Positions 34,740-45,241 are shown, numbered from the stretch's first letter. The stretch is 64,000 nucleotides of DNA from Pseudomonas baetica (GCF_019733355.1 NZ_JAIHLQ010000018.1:62001-126000); one strand, 5' to 3'. A program made the numbers and translations. The notes: generated by a model from the letters alone, not told the origin.

Positions 34740-37700
34740 TCAATCCGGCAACCAGCCCCACAACCAATGATTGAGGTTGTCACCGCGCAACATGAAATCG
34801 CGGTGCACCGCCTCTTTCAATTCATCGCCCATGCGGTAGCTGGCGTCCGGGTCGGCGAGATGCATGCGGATCGCTTGCAGCCATTCTGCCGTGCTGTTGC
34901 TGTAGACCTTGGTGCACGGCAGGTGGCCGCGATAGGCCTCGGTGTCGGTGCAGATCACCGGGTAGCCGCAGGCGCCATACTCGAGCAGCCGCAGGTTGCT
35001 CTTGCAGTCGTTGAAGATGTGAAACTCAAGCGGTGCCAAGGCCAGATCGAGATTCAGGCTCGCCAGTTTGAACGGATAGCTTTGCAGACTGATGGTCGAG
35101 TGGAATTCGTGCACGTATGGACGCAAGCCTTCCGGGCACATACCGAAAAATACCCATTCGACCTCATCGGCCAGTTCGCGCACGACGTCGGCAATGACGT
35201 CCAGATCCCCGGTATGACTGGTGCCGCCGCCCCAGCCTACCCGTGGCTTTCTTGAGGTACGACGCTGACTGGTCAGGTTTGCCCAAGGCTCTGGCGGCAG
35301 CATGTTCGGCACGATACGAATCTCGCTGTGCATGCTCGAAAGTGCATCAGCCAGAGGTTGCGTGGTCACGACTACCCGATCACACAAACCAATGCCCTCA
35401 CGCAGCATTTGCTCGGTATTGACCGGCTTGTTGCGGGCGTGCGTGTTCTTCTTCGGGGCGCTGACGATGTAGTCGTCCAGCTCGAAAATGCGCAAGGCAC
35501 CGGAGTATTTCTTCATGCGCAAGATGTCGCCGGCAGCGCCTTCGCTGTAGCGCCCCTGCAAAACGATAGTGTCCGGGGACAGGCGTTCGATCTCGACAGT
35601 TGACGGTGACTCATAAGCTACCCGGGCGATTACGCGCCCGGCCGCCTCGAGTCCGGCCAGCGGCGCGGTAACCCGGTAAAAGCCAACCGCCGAACTGTTG
35701 ACCGGCAGACCGAGTACCAACGGCAAATCGCGGGCGCAGAAAGGATTCCAGTTGTTGCGCAGTGAAGGTTCCAGGCTGAAGCTCGACACCCCCAGACTCA
35801 GCGACGGACTGTAGGCCGGATCCTTAGCGACCTCCGGCAGCCAGCGACGATAGAACGTCTCTTGCTCTTGCTCACGCAACGCGACGGTCGCGGAGGTAGA
35901 CGCCGCCGCTTCGCAGGGCATCAGCAACACGCTGGCGTATGGCGTCCACACCACCAGATAACCTTCCTTACCGGCGCGCAGACAAAGATCGACATCACTC
36001 AACCCCAGACTGAAGGACTCTCCGTCGAACTGTTGCAACTCCTCGAATACCTGCTTGCGCACCATCAGACAATGGCTGCTGACCGCACTCCAGTTCTGCG
36101 CGACATGCAGACGCTGCATATAGCCGCGCGAGGCTGCGGCCTCACCATAAAACGGCGAACCCACCGGCCCGGCCAGCCCGAGAATCAGCCCCGCACTGAC
36201 AATCGAACCTTCAGGACTGAGAATGCGCGCACCGACCACTGCCACTTCCGGACGTCGCGCATGATTGAGCAACTCATCAAGCCAGTCGCCTTCAGTGATC
36301 ACGCTGTGGGCATTAAGCAGCAACAGGTACTCGCCTGAAGCATGCTCAGAGGCAAAGTTGCGAATGGCCGCATCATTGGCGTCACCCGCATAACGCAGCA
36401 CGCGCAGCATCGCGGCGCCGAGCTCGGCCATGGCGTCCAGCCACTGGGCCATGGCGGCATCACCGGCCCCGGTGTCGACCATCAGGACTTCATATTGGCC
36501 GTAGGTCGTGCGCTCGATCACACTCTCGACGCAACGCTGCAACGCATGCAACGAGTCGCCTGCCTGAACGATGATCGACACCTTGGGATGAGCATCCAAC
36601 AAGTAGTCGACACGATTGATCAGCGGCAACGTGTCGTGACGAATAGCATGGGGCACACCGATCCGCTGCAGGTGCGCCGCCACCAGGGCGGCGTTGTGTT
36701 CAATCACCGCAGGCAACGACAACCAGTCAGCATAGGTAAGGAGCGACTCGACCTGGATTTCAGCGATGTGTTCGATGGACTGTGGACCGGCCTCTTCCAC
36801 CAGACGCCACAACAGATCATGAGGCGCCAATTGCTCGAGAGCCGGATCGAAACCACCCAATTCCATGAAGCGCTGGCACTGGAATGCCAACGTGCGCCCG
36901 ACATAAGGATAGGCACGCATCAAATCGAGATTGAAATCGGGTTTGAATACGGGATCGATGGATTCACCGTCGACCAGCGCACCCTCGTCACTGTAGGCAC
37001 ACAGCATGCCCCGCGTACCGGCAATGCGCTCGGCCAGAATCAGCAAGCAAGATTCGGCCAGCCTGTCACCGGCGCGCAACAGGTAGAACCATTGCGCACC
37101 TTCCAGCTGTGGCACTACAGCGTTGAGTTGCTGCACCCAGTCAGCCTGAAACGGTAGCTGCAGCACGCGTTCACCGGCCGAACAAACCGCGTCCGACAAC
37201 ACCAGAACAGCTTGCGGCGGATACAGCTGAGCCTCCAGGCTTTGCAGGGTCAATTTCAGCCCGTGTGCATCGGCTTCACTGTCGATGATGATCGGTACAA
37301 TTTTCGCGCGCGAAGGCCAGCGGTCAATACGCTGCGGCATCAGTTGCTGCTCGACCTGCGAGAATCGCCGAATCGCCAGCCATTCGCGATAGAAGTCGGC
37401 GTAGCTTTCGCTTTCACCTCCCACCCGACCATTCACCACCGTGTTGCGGTTGCCCAGAATTCGCACCACACACAGCTCTCCCCAGGCATGGGGCTGATCA
37501 GCGATTTTCGATAGCTCGATGTAGCGCACCCAACCTGAAGCTGGCGCGGCCTCACCTGCGCGAGCGGCGAGCATTTGCGTCAGCCAGCTCCATTCAACTG
37601 TCGCTGCGCGGAGCATTTCAGGGGTCTTGCTCAAGCGATCCGGATACAAGCGCTCTGTACTCAACACCGTACTCAGCGCAGCCAGATTTCCTCGACGCAT

Positions 37701-38312
37701 CAGGCACACGAACAACGCGAAGTCGAGCATGGCGACAAAACCTGCGCCTTCCTGAATCAGCGCCGGCAACAGTTCCAGCACGTCGGCACGACGCATCAAG
37801 GCCGAACTGAAGTTACCGAGAAAATTTTTCGGCGTGCCTTCGAAGATCGCCAGCATGTCATCGCCCTTGAGCACGGCGTCCTGCGGAGAAAAGCGGCAGT
37901 TGTCCACTCGCGGCGGCAAGATGAAATTGCCGGCATCACTGAACATGCGTAACCCGAACACGACAGTGACATCGGCATGTTCGATCAACACCTGCGCCTG
38001 CAAGGCAATACTCGGCGCAAACAGTCGATCGTCATCGCACAGCACCTTGATGAATTCACCGCGCGCCTGCTCGACGCACCGCATTATGTTTTTCTGCAGG
38101 CCCAGGTGCTGAGCATTACGCAGATAACGGATCGGATGCATCGGCTCGGCAAATGACTCGACGATCTCGCGAATCTGTTCGTCGGCCGAATCATCGCAAA
38201 TGACGATTTCGAGGTGCTCGTAAGTCTGCGCGAGCGCACTGACCAGAGCCTGATCAAAGAAGCGTGGGTTGTAGGCGGGAATGACAATGCTGACGAGGGG
38301 ATGTTGATTCAC
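34740..38312 (-). CDS. Giant modular glycosyltransferase (GT2-GT2-GT4-like), Fgt1-like
   Basis: A 1190-residue protein with three transferase-like parts. The first is an N-terminal GT2 domain (SIVIPAYNPRFFDQALVSAL; KVLCDDDRLFAP with the acidic triad). The second is a middle GT2 domain (about 570-830; KVSIIVQAGDSLHALQRCVE; LSDVDLCLRAGKEGYLVVWT). The third is a C-terminal GT-B/GT4-like part (about 880-1180; VGWGGGTSHTGDLDVIADVV; LRLLEYGACGYPVICTD). Size and location beside flgL resemble Fgt1, the flagellin glycosyltransferase of P. syringae. It may build the glycan chain on FliC. Acceptor and donors are not visible. Confidence 0.85.
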   Translation of the reverse strand: MNQHPLVSIVIPAYNPRFFDQALVSALAQTYEHLEIVICDDSADEQIREIVESFAEPMHPIRYLRNAQHLGLQKNIMRCVEQARGEFIKVLCDDDRLFAPSIALQAQVLIEHADVTVVFGLRMFSDAGNFILPPRVDNCRFSPQDAVLKGDDMLAIFEGTPKNFLGNFSSALMRRADVLELLPALIQEGAGFVAMLDFALFVCLMRRGNLAALSTVLSTERLYPDRLSKTPEMLRAATVEWSWLTQMLAARAGEAAPASGWVRYIELSKIADQPHAWGELCVVRILGNRNTVVNGRVGGESESYADFYREWLAIRRFSQVEQQLMPQRIDRWPSRAKIVPIIIDSEADAHGLKLTLQSLEAQLYPPQAVLVLSDAVCSAGERVLQLPFQADWVQQLNAVVPQLEGAQWFYLLRAGDRLAESCLLILAERIAGTRGMLCAYSDEGALVDGESIDPVFKPDFNLDLMRAYPYVGRTLAFQCQRFMELGGFDPALEQLAPHDLLWRLVEEAGPQSIEHIAEIQVESLLTYADWLSLPAVIEHNAALVAAHLQRIGVPHAIRHDTLPLINRVDYLLDAHPKVSIIVQAGDSLHALQRCVESVIERTTYGQYEVLMVDTGAGDAAMAQWLDAMAELGAAMLRVLRYAGDANDAAIRNFASEHASGEYLLLLNAHSVITEGDWLDELLNHARRPEVAVVGARILSPEGSIVSAGLILGLAGPVGSPFYGEAAASRGYMQRLHVAQNWSAVSSHCLMVRKQVFEELQQFDGESFSLGLSDVDLCLRAGKEGYLVVWTPYASVLLMPCEAAASTSATVALREQEQETFYRRWLPEVAKDPAYSPSLSLGVSSFSLEPSLRNNWNPFCARDLPLVLGLPVNSSAVGFYRVTAPLAGLEAAGRVIARVAYESPSTVEIERLSPDTIVLQGRYSEGAAGDILRMKKYSGALRIFELDDYIVSAPKKNTHARNKPVNTEQMLREGIGLCDRVVVTTQPLADALSSMHSEIRIVPNMLPPEPWANLTSQRRTSRKPRVGWGGGTSHTGDLDVIADVVRELADEVEWVFFGMCPEGLRPYVHEFHSTISLQSYPFKLASLNLDLALAPLEFHIFNDCKSNLRLLEYGACGYPVICTDTEAYRGHLPCTKVYSNSTAEWLQAIRMHLADPDASYRMGDELKEAVHRDFMLRGDNLNHWLWGWLPD

Positions 38313-38408
38313 GGCGGGAAACTCTCGAGCGGCGGACCCCTGCCCTTTTCAGGCAGGAGCCCAGTAACCGCTTAGGAAAAGACGGTTGAAAGCTCGACAG
38401 GCACAGGC

Positions 38409-39974
38409 TCAGATCTTGTTGAACAAGCCCAGTTGCGCAATCTTGCTGAAGGCCAGTTGTGAAGCCTGCAACATGGTTTGTTGCAAGGTCAAACGGGTCA
38501 TCACTTCAGCGGGATCGGAGTCACGGATCGACGACTGCGTCTGAGCGTTGGCCAGCACCAGTGACTGGTTAGTGTCGCTCTGGGTTGCCAGAGCAGAGCC
38601 ACGGCCGCCCACAGAACTCAGTGCGCTGGACAACTGATCAGTGCCACTGGCCAGGTTGGCAATACCGGAAGCCAGCCCCGCCTGCAGCTTCTGCGTGGCG
38701 ATCGGATCACCATTGGTCGGGGTGTTGAGCACGCTCTTCAACTGGCTCACGGTGTCCAGAATGTTCTGGGTTTCGTGAGTGTTGACGGCAACGTTGTATT
38801 GATCGTTGGCGCCAGGCGTGCCGGCCAGGGTGAAGCTCACGCCAGAAGCCGTCGCCACATTGCCAGCCATGGTGCCGCTGGATACCGGTTTGCTGTCAGC
38901 GGTCAGCGGCGCAGCATACAAATCGAACGAAGTGGCGCTGGTGAACTTGATCACCGCCGAGCCGGTCGGGAAACTCGCGTGGTAAGCCGCCGGGTCGGTA
39001 ATGCTGCTATCGGTGATCTGCGCCGAAGACGGATTGCCCGGGCTGCGCGTGGCCGTGAAGGAATCCGGCTTGGCCGCCAGAGTAAACGTGTGACCTGGCA
39101 ACACTGTGCCCGGAACGTCACCGGTATTCAGGTTGATGTTCAGGTTCAGGTCGACGCCGCGGAAACTGACCGTCTGCCCGGCCTTGTTGGTCGGATCGAA
39201 CGTACCACCCTGGCTGGCCTCAGCAGTGACATCGTTACCGGCCGAATCGGTAATTTTCAGCTGGGTACCGCTGACGAAATCCACACTGTACGGCTCGCCG
39301 CTACGGAATTTGCTGTTGTAGGTGACGCTCGACGAGACCTGACCATTGGACAACGTCACGCGACCGTCATCCACGGCTGGCGCAGTCATGGTGACTTGGC
39401 TGCGGCTGGTATTGATCGCTTGCTGGAAAGCTTCCCAACCCGTGGTATTGGTGGCCATTTTCATGGTGTCACCGATCGCCAGATCGAGGGTCACCTGGTC
39501 GCCATTGTAGCTATAAGTACCGTCATCATTACGAGTGAACGGAACGGTATCACCCTTGGAACCAGCGAAGATGTACTTGCCGTTCTCATCCTGGCTGTTC
39601 ATCAGACTGAGCAGTTGCTCTTCGATCTGACCCAACTCGGAAGCGTTGGCCTGACGGTCGGCATCGGTGTAACCGGCGTTGCCGGCACCGACGGCCAATT
39701 CACGGGCACGCTGCAACACGTTGGTGATACTGGTCATGACCGATTCGGTCGTACCAAGCGTTCCCTTGATCGTAGTGGCGTTGGCCTCGTACTGATCCAG
39801 CATCGAAGCCTGCTGACCCAACTGCAGCAAACGCGAGGCGCCGACCGGATCATCTGCCGCGGTGTTGACACGAATCAGGCTGCTGGCCTCTTCGCTGCTC
39901 TTGACCACATTGGCGAAGTTTTTCTGATAATTGGCTGCCGAGGACTCGTAAAACTGGCTGGTAGAAATGCGCAT
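38409..39974 (-). CDS. flgL: Hook-filament junction protein FlgL (HAP3)
   Basis: A 521-residue protein with flagellin-like ends: N-terminus MRISTSQFYESSAANYQKNF and C-terminus LTLQQTMLQASQLAFSKIAQ. The central part is variable and larger than in enteric FlgL (about 317 residues), as usual in pseudomonads. It joins the hook to the filament after FlgK. Last gene of the flgFGHIJKL run; 13 bases after flgK. Confidence 0.97.
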   Translation of the reverse strand: MRISTSQFYESSAANYQKNFANVVKSSEEASSLIRVNTAADDPVGASRLLQLGQQASMLDQYEANATTIKGTLGTTESVMTSITNVLQRARELAVGAGNAGYTDADRQANASELGQIEEQLLSLMNSQDENGKYIFAGSKGDTVPFTRNDDGTYSYNGDQVTLDLAIGDTMKMATNTTGWEAFQQAINTSRSQVTMTAPAVDDGRVTLSNGQVSSSVTYNSKFRSGEPYSVDFVSGTQLKITDSAGNDVTAEASQGGTFDPTNKAGQTVSFRGVDLNLNINLNTGDVPGTVLPGHTFTLAAKPDSFTATRSPGNPSSAQITDSSITDPAAYHASFPTGSAVIKFTSATSFDLYAAPLTADSKPVSSGTMAGNVATASGVSFTLAGTPGANDQYNVAVNTHETQNILDTVSQLKSVLNTPTNGDPIATQKLQAGLASGIANLASGTDQLSSALSSVGGRGSALATQSDTNQSLVLANAQTQSSIRDSDPAEVMTRLTLQQTMLQASQLAFSKIAQLGLFNKI

Positions 39975-39987
39975 GGTTTACGACCCC

Positions 39988-42048
39988 TTAAAGACTGTTG
40001 ATCAGTGTGCTGAAGATTTCCTGCGCAGCCTTGATGATCTGCGAGGACGCGGTGTAGTACTGCTGAAACTTGACCAGGTTGCCGGTCTCTTCGTCGAGGT
40101 CGACGCCGGACAGCGAATCACGCGCACCCTTGGCGTTGGCCAGAATGGCGTCGGTGGCCGCGCTGTCGAGTTTGCCCTGTGCCGCTTTCGCACCCACGCC
40201 CTCGACCAGCTTGCCGTAGGCGTCGGTGAGGGAGATACCTTTGCTCGCCGAACCGGTATCGACGGTCTGCCTGGTTTGCAAGCCTGCCAACGTGGTGCCG
40301 TTGCGGTTGTCCAGAGTACCCGGCTGGCTGAGCGATACGTTGATCGCCGAACCGGAGCTGGGCGAACCGGCAATGGTCATGTCAAAACCGATGGTGTACT
40401 GAGTAGCGGGCGCCGGCGGTATAGCCGCACCAGTGGAATCCTTGAGCGGAACGGTCAGGCTCAGCGTGTTGTTCTGACCCGGCTTGATGGTGCCGCTGCT
40501 CAGTACGCCACCCTGGGCATCCAGGAGCTGGTAACCCTGACTGGTACCGTCCGCCGAAGGATTACCAAACACCACTTTGACCGGCGTCGAGTACTTCATG
40601 CCGTTCTGCATCGCGGTGGTGGTGGTCGCGTCGTAGATATCAAAACTGGTGGTCAGGGTCGGTTGACCGCTGGCCGGGATGGTCAGCGTACCGCTACCGC
40701 CTGGAGCAATGGCGGCGCCCAAGGGAGCCGCGATGGCCAGACGCTTGGAGTCGGTCATCTCGGTCTTGATGTTGGCTGCGGCGTTGCGGGTCGGGGTGAT
40801 CTTGAACGTGTCGCCCGCCGCTGCCGTGCCGTTGGTGAGGTTCAGGGAGAAACCGTCGATCACCGGAGCCGGGTTGGTGGTGGTGCTGAACACGCCCATG
40901 GCGGTGCCTTCGGGCAGACGCTGCACGGTGTAGTCCGTGGCGCTGGTGAAGGTCACGTTGTAATCGTTGATGGTCAGCTTGCCGGTGTCCTCGATGCTGA
41001 CATCGAAGTTGCCAGAACCGGCGCTGTTGCCGATGGTGGCGGTGCTGCGCGAAGCCATGTTGGCAGCGGTATTGATGCTGGTGAACAGGTTGCCGCCGAA
41101 GTCACCGTTCTTGTCGATGCCTTGCGCCTGAATCGTGTTCATCTGATCGGCGACGACCAGGGCGACACGGCCCAGTTCGTTCATCGCCGGATCCAGCACG
41201 GTGCTGCGATAACGCAGCAGGCCGCCGATCTCGCCACCGGTAATGCCCGACGTGATGTCGATGGTGCTGGAGCCGTTATTGAGCTGCAGGCCCATACGCG
41301 ATGGGTCGGTTTTGCTTGGCGTGACTTCCAGCTTGCTTGCCGTGCTGCCCATCACCAGCGGCTGACCGTTGCCCAGGTAGATGTCCATGTTGCTGCCACG
41401 TTCGACGACCTGCGCACCGGTAAAGGTCGACAGTTGGCGAATGGTCTCGTTACGCGCGTCGAGCAGCTCGTTGGGCTGGCCACCGGCGCCGGAAATTTCG
41501 GAGATCTTCTGGTTCAACTGAGCGACGGTGTTCGCCAGTTTGTTGACCTGATCAGCCATGCTCGCCAGGTTGCCGTTGATGTCCTGGTTCTGCGCGTTCA
41601 ACTGGCTGGAAACCGAGTTGAAACGTGCGCTCAAGGCTTGCGCATCACTGAGCAGCAGTTGGCGCGACGCATCGTCACCCGGTTTGGCGTTGACGTTCTG
41701 CACCGAGGCGAAGAACTTGGTCAGCGCGCCATTGAGGCCGGTGCCGCTGTCGGACAGCAACTTGTCGAGCGGAGTGACCTGACCCAGGTAAGCCGCCGCA
41801 TCGCTGTTGAGCGAAGTGGTGGTCTGCAACTGGGCGTCGATGTAGCTGTTGTACACCCGGCGCACGTCGGCCAGGGTGGTACCGGTGCCGATCCAGACGT
41901 TGCCGTTCTGAATCGAGCTTTTTGAGTTCTGCACGGTTTGCTGGCGCGAGTAGCCGGCCGTATCGACGTTGGCAATGTTGTTGCCCGTCACCATCAAAGA
42001 AGATTGGCTAGCGGATAAACCCGACATCCCGATGTTGAGCAAACTCAT
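39988..42048 (-). CDS. flgK: Hook-filament junction protein FlgK (HAP1)
   Basis: A 686-residue hook-associated protein. The rod/hook family N-terminus reads MSLLNIGMSGLSASQSSLMV with NNIANVDTAGYSRQQ; the C-terminus ends FQQYYTASSQIIKAAQEIFS. The middle is a large Thr/Ser-rich variable domain. The upstream gap to flgJ is 22 bases. Confidence 0.98.
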   Translation of the reverse strand: MSLLNIGMSGLSASQSSLMVTGNNIANVDTAGYSRQQTVQNSKSSIQNGNVWIGTGTTLADVRRVYNSYIDAQLQTTTSLNSDAAAYLGQVTPLDKLLSDSGTGLNGALTKFFASVQNVNAKPGDDASRQLLLSDAQALSARFNSVSSQLNAQNQDINGNLASMADQVNKLANTVAQLNQKISEISGAGGQPNELLDARNETIRQLSTFTGAQVVERGSNMDIYLGNGQPLVMGSTASKLEVTPSKTDPSRMGLQLNNGSSTIDITSGITGGEIGGLLRYRSTVLDPAMNELGRVALVVADQMNTIQAQGIDKNGDFGGNLFTSINTAANMASRSTATIGNSAGSGNFDVSIEDTGKLTINDYNVTFTSATDYTVQRLPEGTAMGVFSTTTNPAPVIDGFSLNLTNGTAAAGDTFKITPTRNAAANIKTEMTDSKRLAIAAPLGAAIAPGGSGTLTIPASGQPTLTTSFDIYDATTTTAMQNGMKYSTPVKVVFGNPSADGTSQGYQLLDAQGGVLSSGTIKPGQNNTLSLTVPLKDSTGAAIPPAPATQYTIGFDMTIAGSPSSGSAINVSLSQPGTLDNRNGTTLAGLQTRQTVDTGSASKGISLTDAYGKLVEGVGAKAAQGKLDSAATDAILANAKGARDSLSGVDLDEETGNLVKFQQYYTASSQIIKAAQEIFSTLINSL

Positions 42049-42070
42049 GGTTCAAACCTTACTTTATGTT

Positions 42071-43366
42071 TTATAGAGGCGTTGTCGAAACGCCCGCCGC
42101 AGCGTAGTTCTGGTTAACGTTCATCTGCTTGGCAATCTGCGAAATCTTGTTTGCGTAGTTCGGGTCGGTGGCGTAACCGGCCTTTTGCAACTCGCGTACA
42201 AACTGTTCTGGGTTATCGGCCGACTTCAGCACATCTTGATAGCGATTATTGCTCTGCAGCAAAGTCACCAGATCATGGAAGCTGTCCTTGTACGAGGCAT
42301 AGGAACGGAACTCGGCCGTCTCCTTGACCATCGCGCCATTACGGAACTCGCTGGTGATTGCCCGGGCCGAATCACCCTTCCAGTTACTGCTGGCCTTGAT
42401 GCCGAACAGGTTGTGGCTGCTACTGCCATCCTGTGCGCGCATGACCGATTTGCCCCAACCGGTTTCCAGTGCCGCTTGCGCCACCAGATAACGTGGATCG
42501 ACACCGATACGGTCAGCCGCTTCCTTGGCCATCGGCAGCATGGTGTTGACGAATTCGTCGGCGGAGCTGAAGGCTTTCTTCGCCGGGGCCAGCGGAATCT
42601 GTGCCACCGCACGGCCGTAAACCTGCATCTGCCCGCCGGAAGCCTTATCGGCCTCGGCGCGCGCCAGCCAGTCGCCGTTGTAGAGCGGGCCTGCGCCGGA
42701 AGTGGCAGCCGTCGTGGCGCGCGGTGGCAATTGTGTCGCGGCGCTCGTCGCAGTGGCCGAAGGCACCAGACCCGCGAGCAAGCGATCAGCCAGTTTCGGT
42801 GGCAAAGCCAAACGCCGCTGATTGATCAATGCCATGTCGTTGCGATGGTCCAGTTGCGTGTTCGGCGCATTGACTGAACGCGAAGCCCACAATGGACGTT
42901 CGCCATTGAGTCGCGACAACGGGCCATGGGTGGCGACCGTGCCAGCAGCAATCGGCGTTGCCACGGCAGCAGCCTTGGCTTTGGCTTCTTCCTGCTTGGC
43001 GGCGGACGCGGCCGCTGCCTCGCCGGACGCCAGGGGCTTGTTCTTCGACATCTGCCGCATCAGCACGTCGGCCAGACCGATACCACCGCCCTCGCGGGAC
43101 AGCGACACGGCCAGTTGCTGGTCGTACATTTCCTGATACTGCTTGGCCGCCGGCGTGTTGAGCGGATTGTCCTGCCCCAGCGCCTCGGTGGCCGAACGCA
43201 TCGACTTGAGCATCTCGCCGAGGAACAGCGATTCGAATTCCTGCGCCACTTTGCGCATGTTCGCATCGCTGTCCTTGTCACCGACCTTGAGCTGGTTCAG
43301 GCGATTGAGGTCAGAGTAAGAACCCGAATCGCTGCTACTGACCAGCCCGCTCTTGCGCATGTCCAT
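42071..43366 (-). CDS. flgJ: Flagellar rod cap and muramidase FlgJ
   Basis: A 431-residue two-domain protein. The N-terminal rod-capping domain has KVAQEFESLFLGEMLKSMRS. A long Ala-rich linker (about 110-250) leads to a C-terminal GH73-type peptidoglycan hydrolase with LVAQAALETGWGKS (catalytic Glu) and HNLFGIKAS. It opens the cell wall for the rod in the periplasm. Longer than the 313-residue Salmonella form because of the linker. Confidence 0.97.
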   Translation of the reverse strand: MDMRKSGLVSSSDSGSYSDLNRLNQLKVGDKDSDANMRKVAQEFESLFLGEMLKSMRSATEALGQDNPLNTPAAKQYQEMYDQQLAVSLSREGGGIGLADVLMRQMSKNKPLASGEAAAASAAKQEEAKAKAAAVATPIAAGTVATHGPLSRLNGERPLWASRSVNAPNTQLDHRNDMALINQRRLALPPKLADRLLAGLVPSATATSAATQLPPRATTAATSGAGPLYNGDWLARAEADKASGGQMQVYGRAVAQIPLAPAKKAFSSADEFVNTMLPMAKEAADRIGVDPRYLVAQAALETGWGKSVMRAQDGSSSHNLFGIKASSNWKGDSARAITSEFRNGAMVKETAEFRSYASYKDSFHDLVTLLQSNNRYQDVLKSADNPEQFVRELQKAGYATDPNYANKISQIAKQMNVNQNYAAAGVSTTPL

Positions 43367-43377
43367 GGTCGTCGTCC

Positions 43378-44493
43378 TCAGATCACGATCAGGTCGGCTT
43401 GCAACGCACCGGCCTGCTTGAGCGCTTCGAGGATCGCCATCAAGTCACCCGGCGCCGCGCCGACCTGGTTCACCGCCCGGACGATCTCGTCGAGGGTGGT
43501 GCCCGGGCCGAACTTGAACATTGGCTTGGCTTCTTGCTGGGCATTGACCCGCGAGCGCGGCACAACGGCGGTCTGGCCGTTGGACAATGGGCCCGGCTGG
43601 CTGACGATCGGGTCTTCGGTGATGGTCACGGTCAGGCTGCCGTGTGTCACGGCGGCTGGCGAGACTTTCACGTTCTGACCGATGACGATGGTGCCGGTAC
43701 GCGAGTTGATGATGACTTTGGCCACCGCCTGACCGGGGTCGACTTCAAGGTTTTCCAGAATCGACAGATAGTCGACACGCTGGCTCGGGTCGAGCGGCGC
43801 GGTGACGCGAACCGATCCACCATCAACGGCCTGCGCCACACCAGGGCCGAGCATGTCGTTGATCTTGTCGACGATGCGCTTGGCAGTGGTGAAGTCAGAA
43901 CGATTGAGGTTCAGCGTCAGGCTGTTGCCCTGGTTGAAACCACTCGGCACCGAACGTTCCACCGACGCACCGCCAGGAATACGACCGGCCGACGGAACGT
44001 TGACAGTGATCTTCGAACCGTCGCGACCTTCGGCATCAAAACCGCCCACCACCAGGTTGCCCTGAGCGATGGCGTAGACGTTACCGTCGATACCCTTGAG
44101 CGGCGTCAGCAGCAACGTGCCGCCGCGCAGGCTCTTGGAGTTACCGATGGACGAAACGGTGATGTCGACTTGTTGACCCGGTTTGGCAAACGCAGGCAGA
44201 TCGGCACTCACCGACACCGCCGCGACGTTTTTCAACTGTACGTTGCCCGACCCTGCCGGCACCTTGATGCCGAACTGCGAGAGCATGTTGTTGAAGGTCT
44301 GCAGGGTGAACGGCGTTTGCGTCGTCTGGTCACCGGTGCCATTCAGCCCGACCACCAGGCCATAGCCGATCAACTGGTTGGAACGCACGCCGGAAATGCT
44401 GGCGATGTCCTTCAACCGTTCGGCTTGTGCATTGAAGGCCGCCGACAACAAAAACGCGGCCACCATAAGGCTTCTGAAATTCAACGTAGCCAC
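43378..44493 (-). CDS. flgI: Flagellar P-ring protein FlgI
   Basis: A 371-residue periplasmic ring subunit. A Sec signal peptide covers about residues 1-24 (hydrophobic AAFLLSAAFNAQA, cleavage after AQA). The mature part starts ERLKDIASISGVRSNQLIGY, a classical FlgI sequence. It starts directly after flgH (no gap). Confidence 0.98.
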   Translation of the reverse strand: MATLNFRSLMVAAFLLSAAFNAQAERLKDIASISGVRSNQLIGYGLVVGLNGTGDQTTQTPFTLQTFNNMLSQFGIKVPAGSGNVQLKNVAAVSVSADLPAFAKPGQQVDITVSSIGNSKSLRGGTLLLTPLKGIDGNVYAIAQGNLVVGGFDAEGRDGSKITVNVPSAGRIPGGASVERSVPSGFNQGNSLTLNLNRSDFTTAKRIVDKINDMLGPGVAQAVDGGSVRVTAPLDPSQRVDYLSILENLEVDPGQAVAKVIINSRTGTIVIGQNVKVSPAAVTHGSLTVTITEDPIVSQPGPLSNGQTAVVPRSRVNAQQEAKPMFKFGPGTTLDEIVRAVNQVGAAPGDLMAILEALKQAGALQADLIVI

Positions 44494-45189
44494 CTAGAAA
44501 GGGAACAGCGGGCTGAGGAAGAAACGGTCGAACCAGCCTGGCTGACTCGCATCGGCAAACGAGCCGGTGCCCGAGTAGGTGATGCGCGCATCGGCGACAC
44601 GGGTCGACGACACGGTGTTGTCAGTGGCGATGTCATCGGCACGTACCAGACCGGCGATCCGCACCAGCTCATCGCCGGTATTGAGGGTCATCCACTTCTC
44701 GCCGCGCACAGCGATGATGCCATTGGGTAGCACGTCAGCCACGGTCACGGTAATCGAACCGGTCAGGCTGTTGCTCTGGCCGGACTTGCTGTCGCCCTTG
44801 GTTGCGCGGTCGCCGCTGTAGCCGACGTCCAGGCTCAGATCAGTACTGCCCAACGGGTTGTTGAGGGTACCGCTGCCGCCAAACAACGAAGTCAGGCCGA
44901 TGCCGGTCTTGCTGTTCTTGGCCACTTGCGAGTTGGCGTTTTTGCTCGCCTGGGTTTTCTCGTTCAGGGTGATGGTGATGATGTCACCGACCCGGAACGC
45001 CTTGCGGTCGCTGTACAGGTTCTGCTCGAAGCCGGCCTGATAGATCGAGCCGTTGTTGGCTGCCGCCGGCAACGGCGTGCGCGGCAACACCGGAGCGTAG
45101 TAAGGGTCATTGGGCTTGGGCGTCGGAGCGACGCAGCCCGCGAGCGAGACGACTCCACTCAATGCCAGAACAGATACGAAGCGATTCAT
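44494..45189 (-). CDS. flgH: Flagellar L-ring lipoprotein FlgH
   Basis: A 231-residue outer-membrane lipoprotein. The lipobox LAGC places the lipidated Cys at residue 19. The conserved SDRKAFRVGDIITITLNEKT stretch and the C-terminus identify FlgH. It forms the L ring around the rod. Confidence 0.98.
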   Translation of the reverse strand: MNRFVSVLALSGVVSLAGCVAPTPKPNDPYYAPVLPRTPLPAAANNGSIYQAGFEQNLYSDRKAFRVGDIITITLNEKTQASKNANSQVAKNSKTGIGLTSLFGGSGTLNNPLGSTDLSLDVGYSGDRATKGDSKSGQSNSLTGSITVTVADVLPNGIIAVRGEKWMTLNTGDELVRIAGLVRADDIATDNTVSSTRVADARITYSGTGSFADASQPGWFDRFFLSPLFPF

Positions 45190-45241
45190 GACCCTACCTC
45201 ACGGTGTTGCAGGCGACCTCATGGCCGCCTCATAGACTTGA

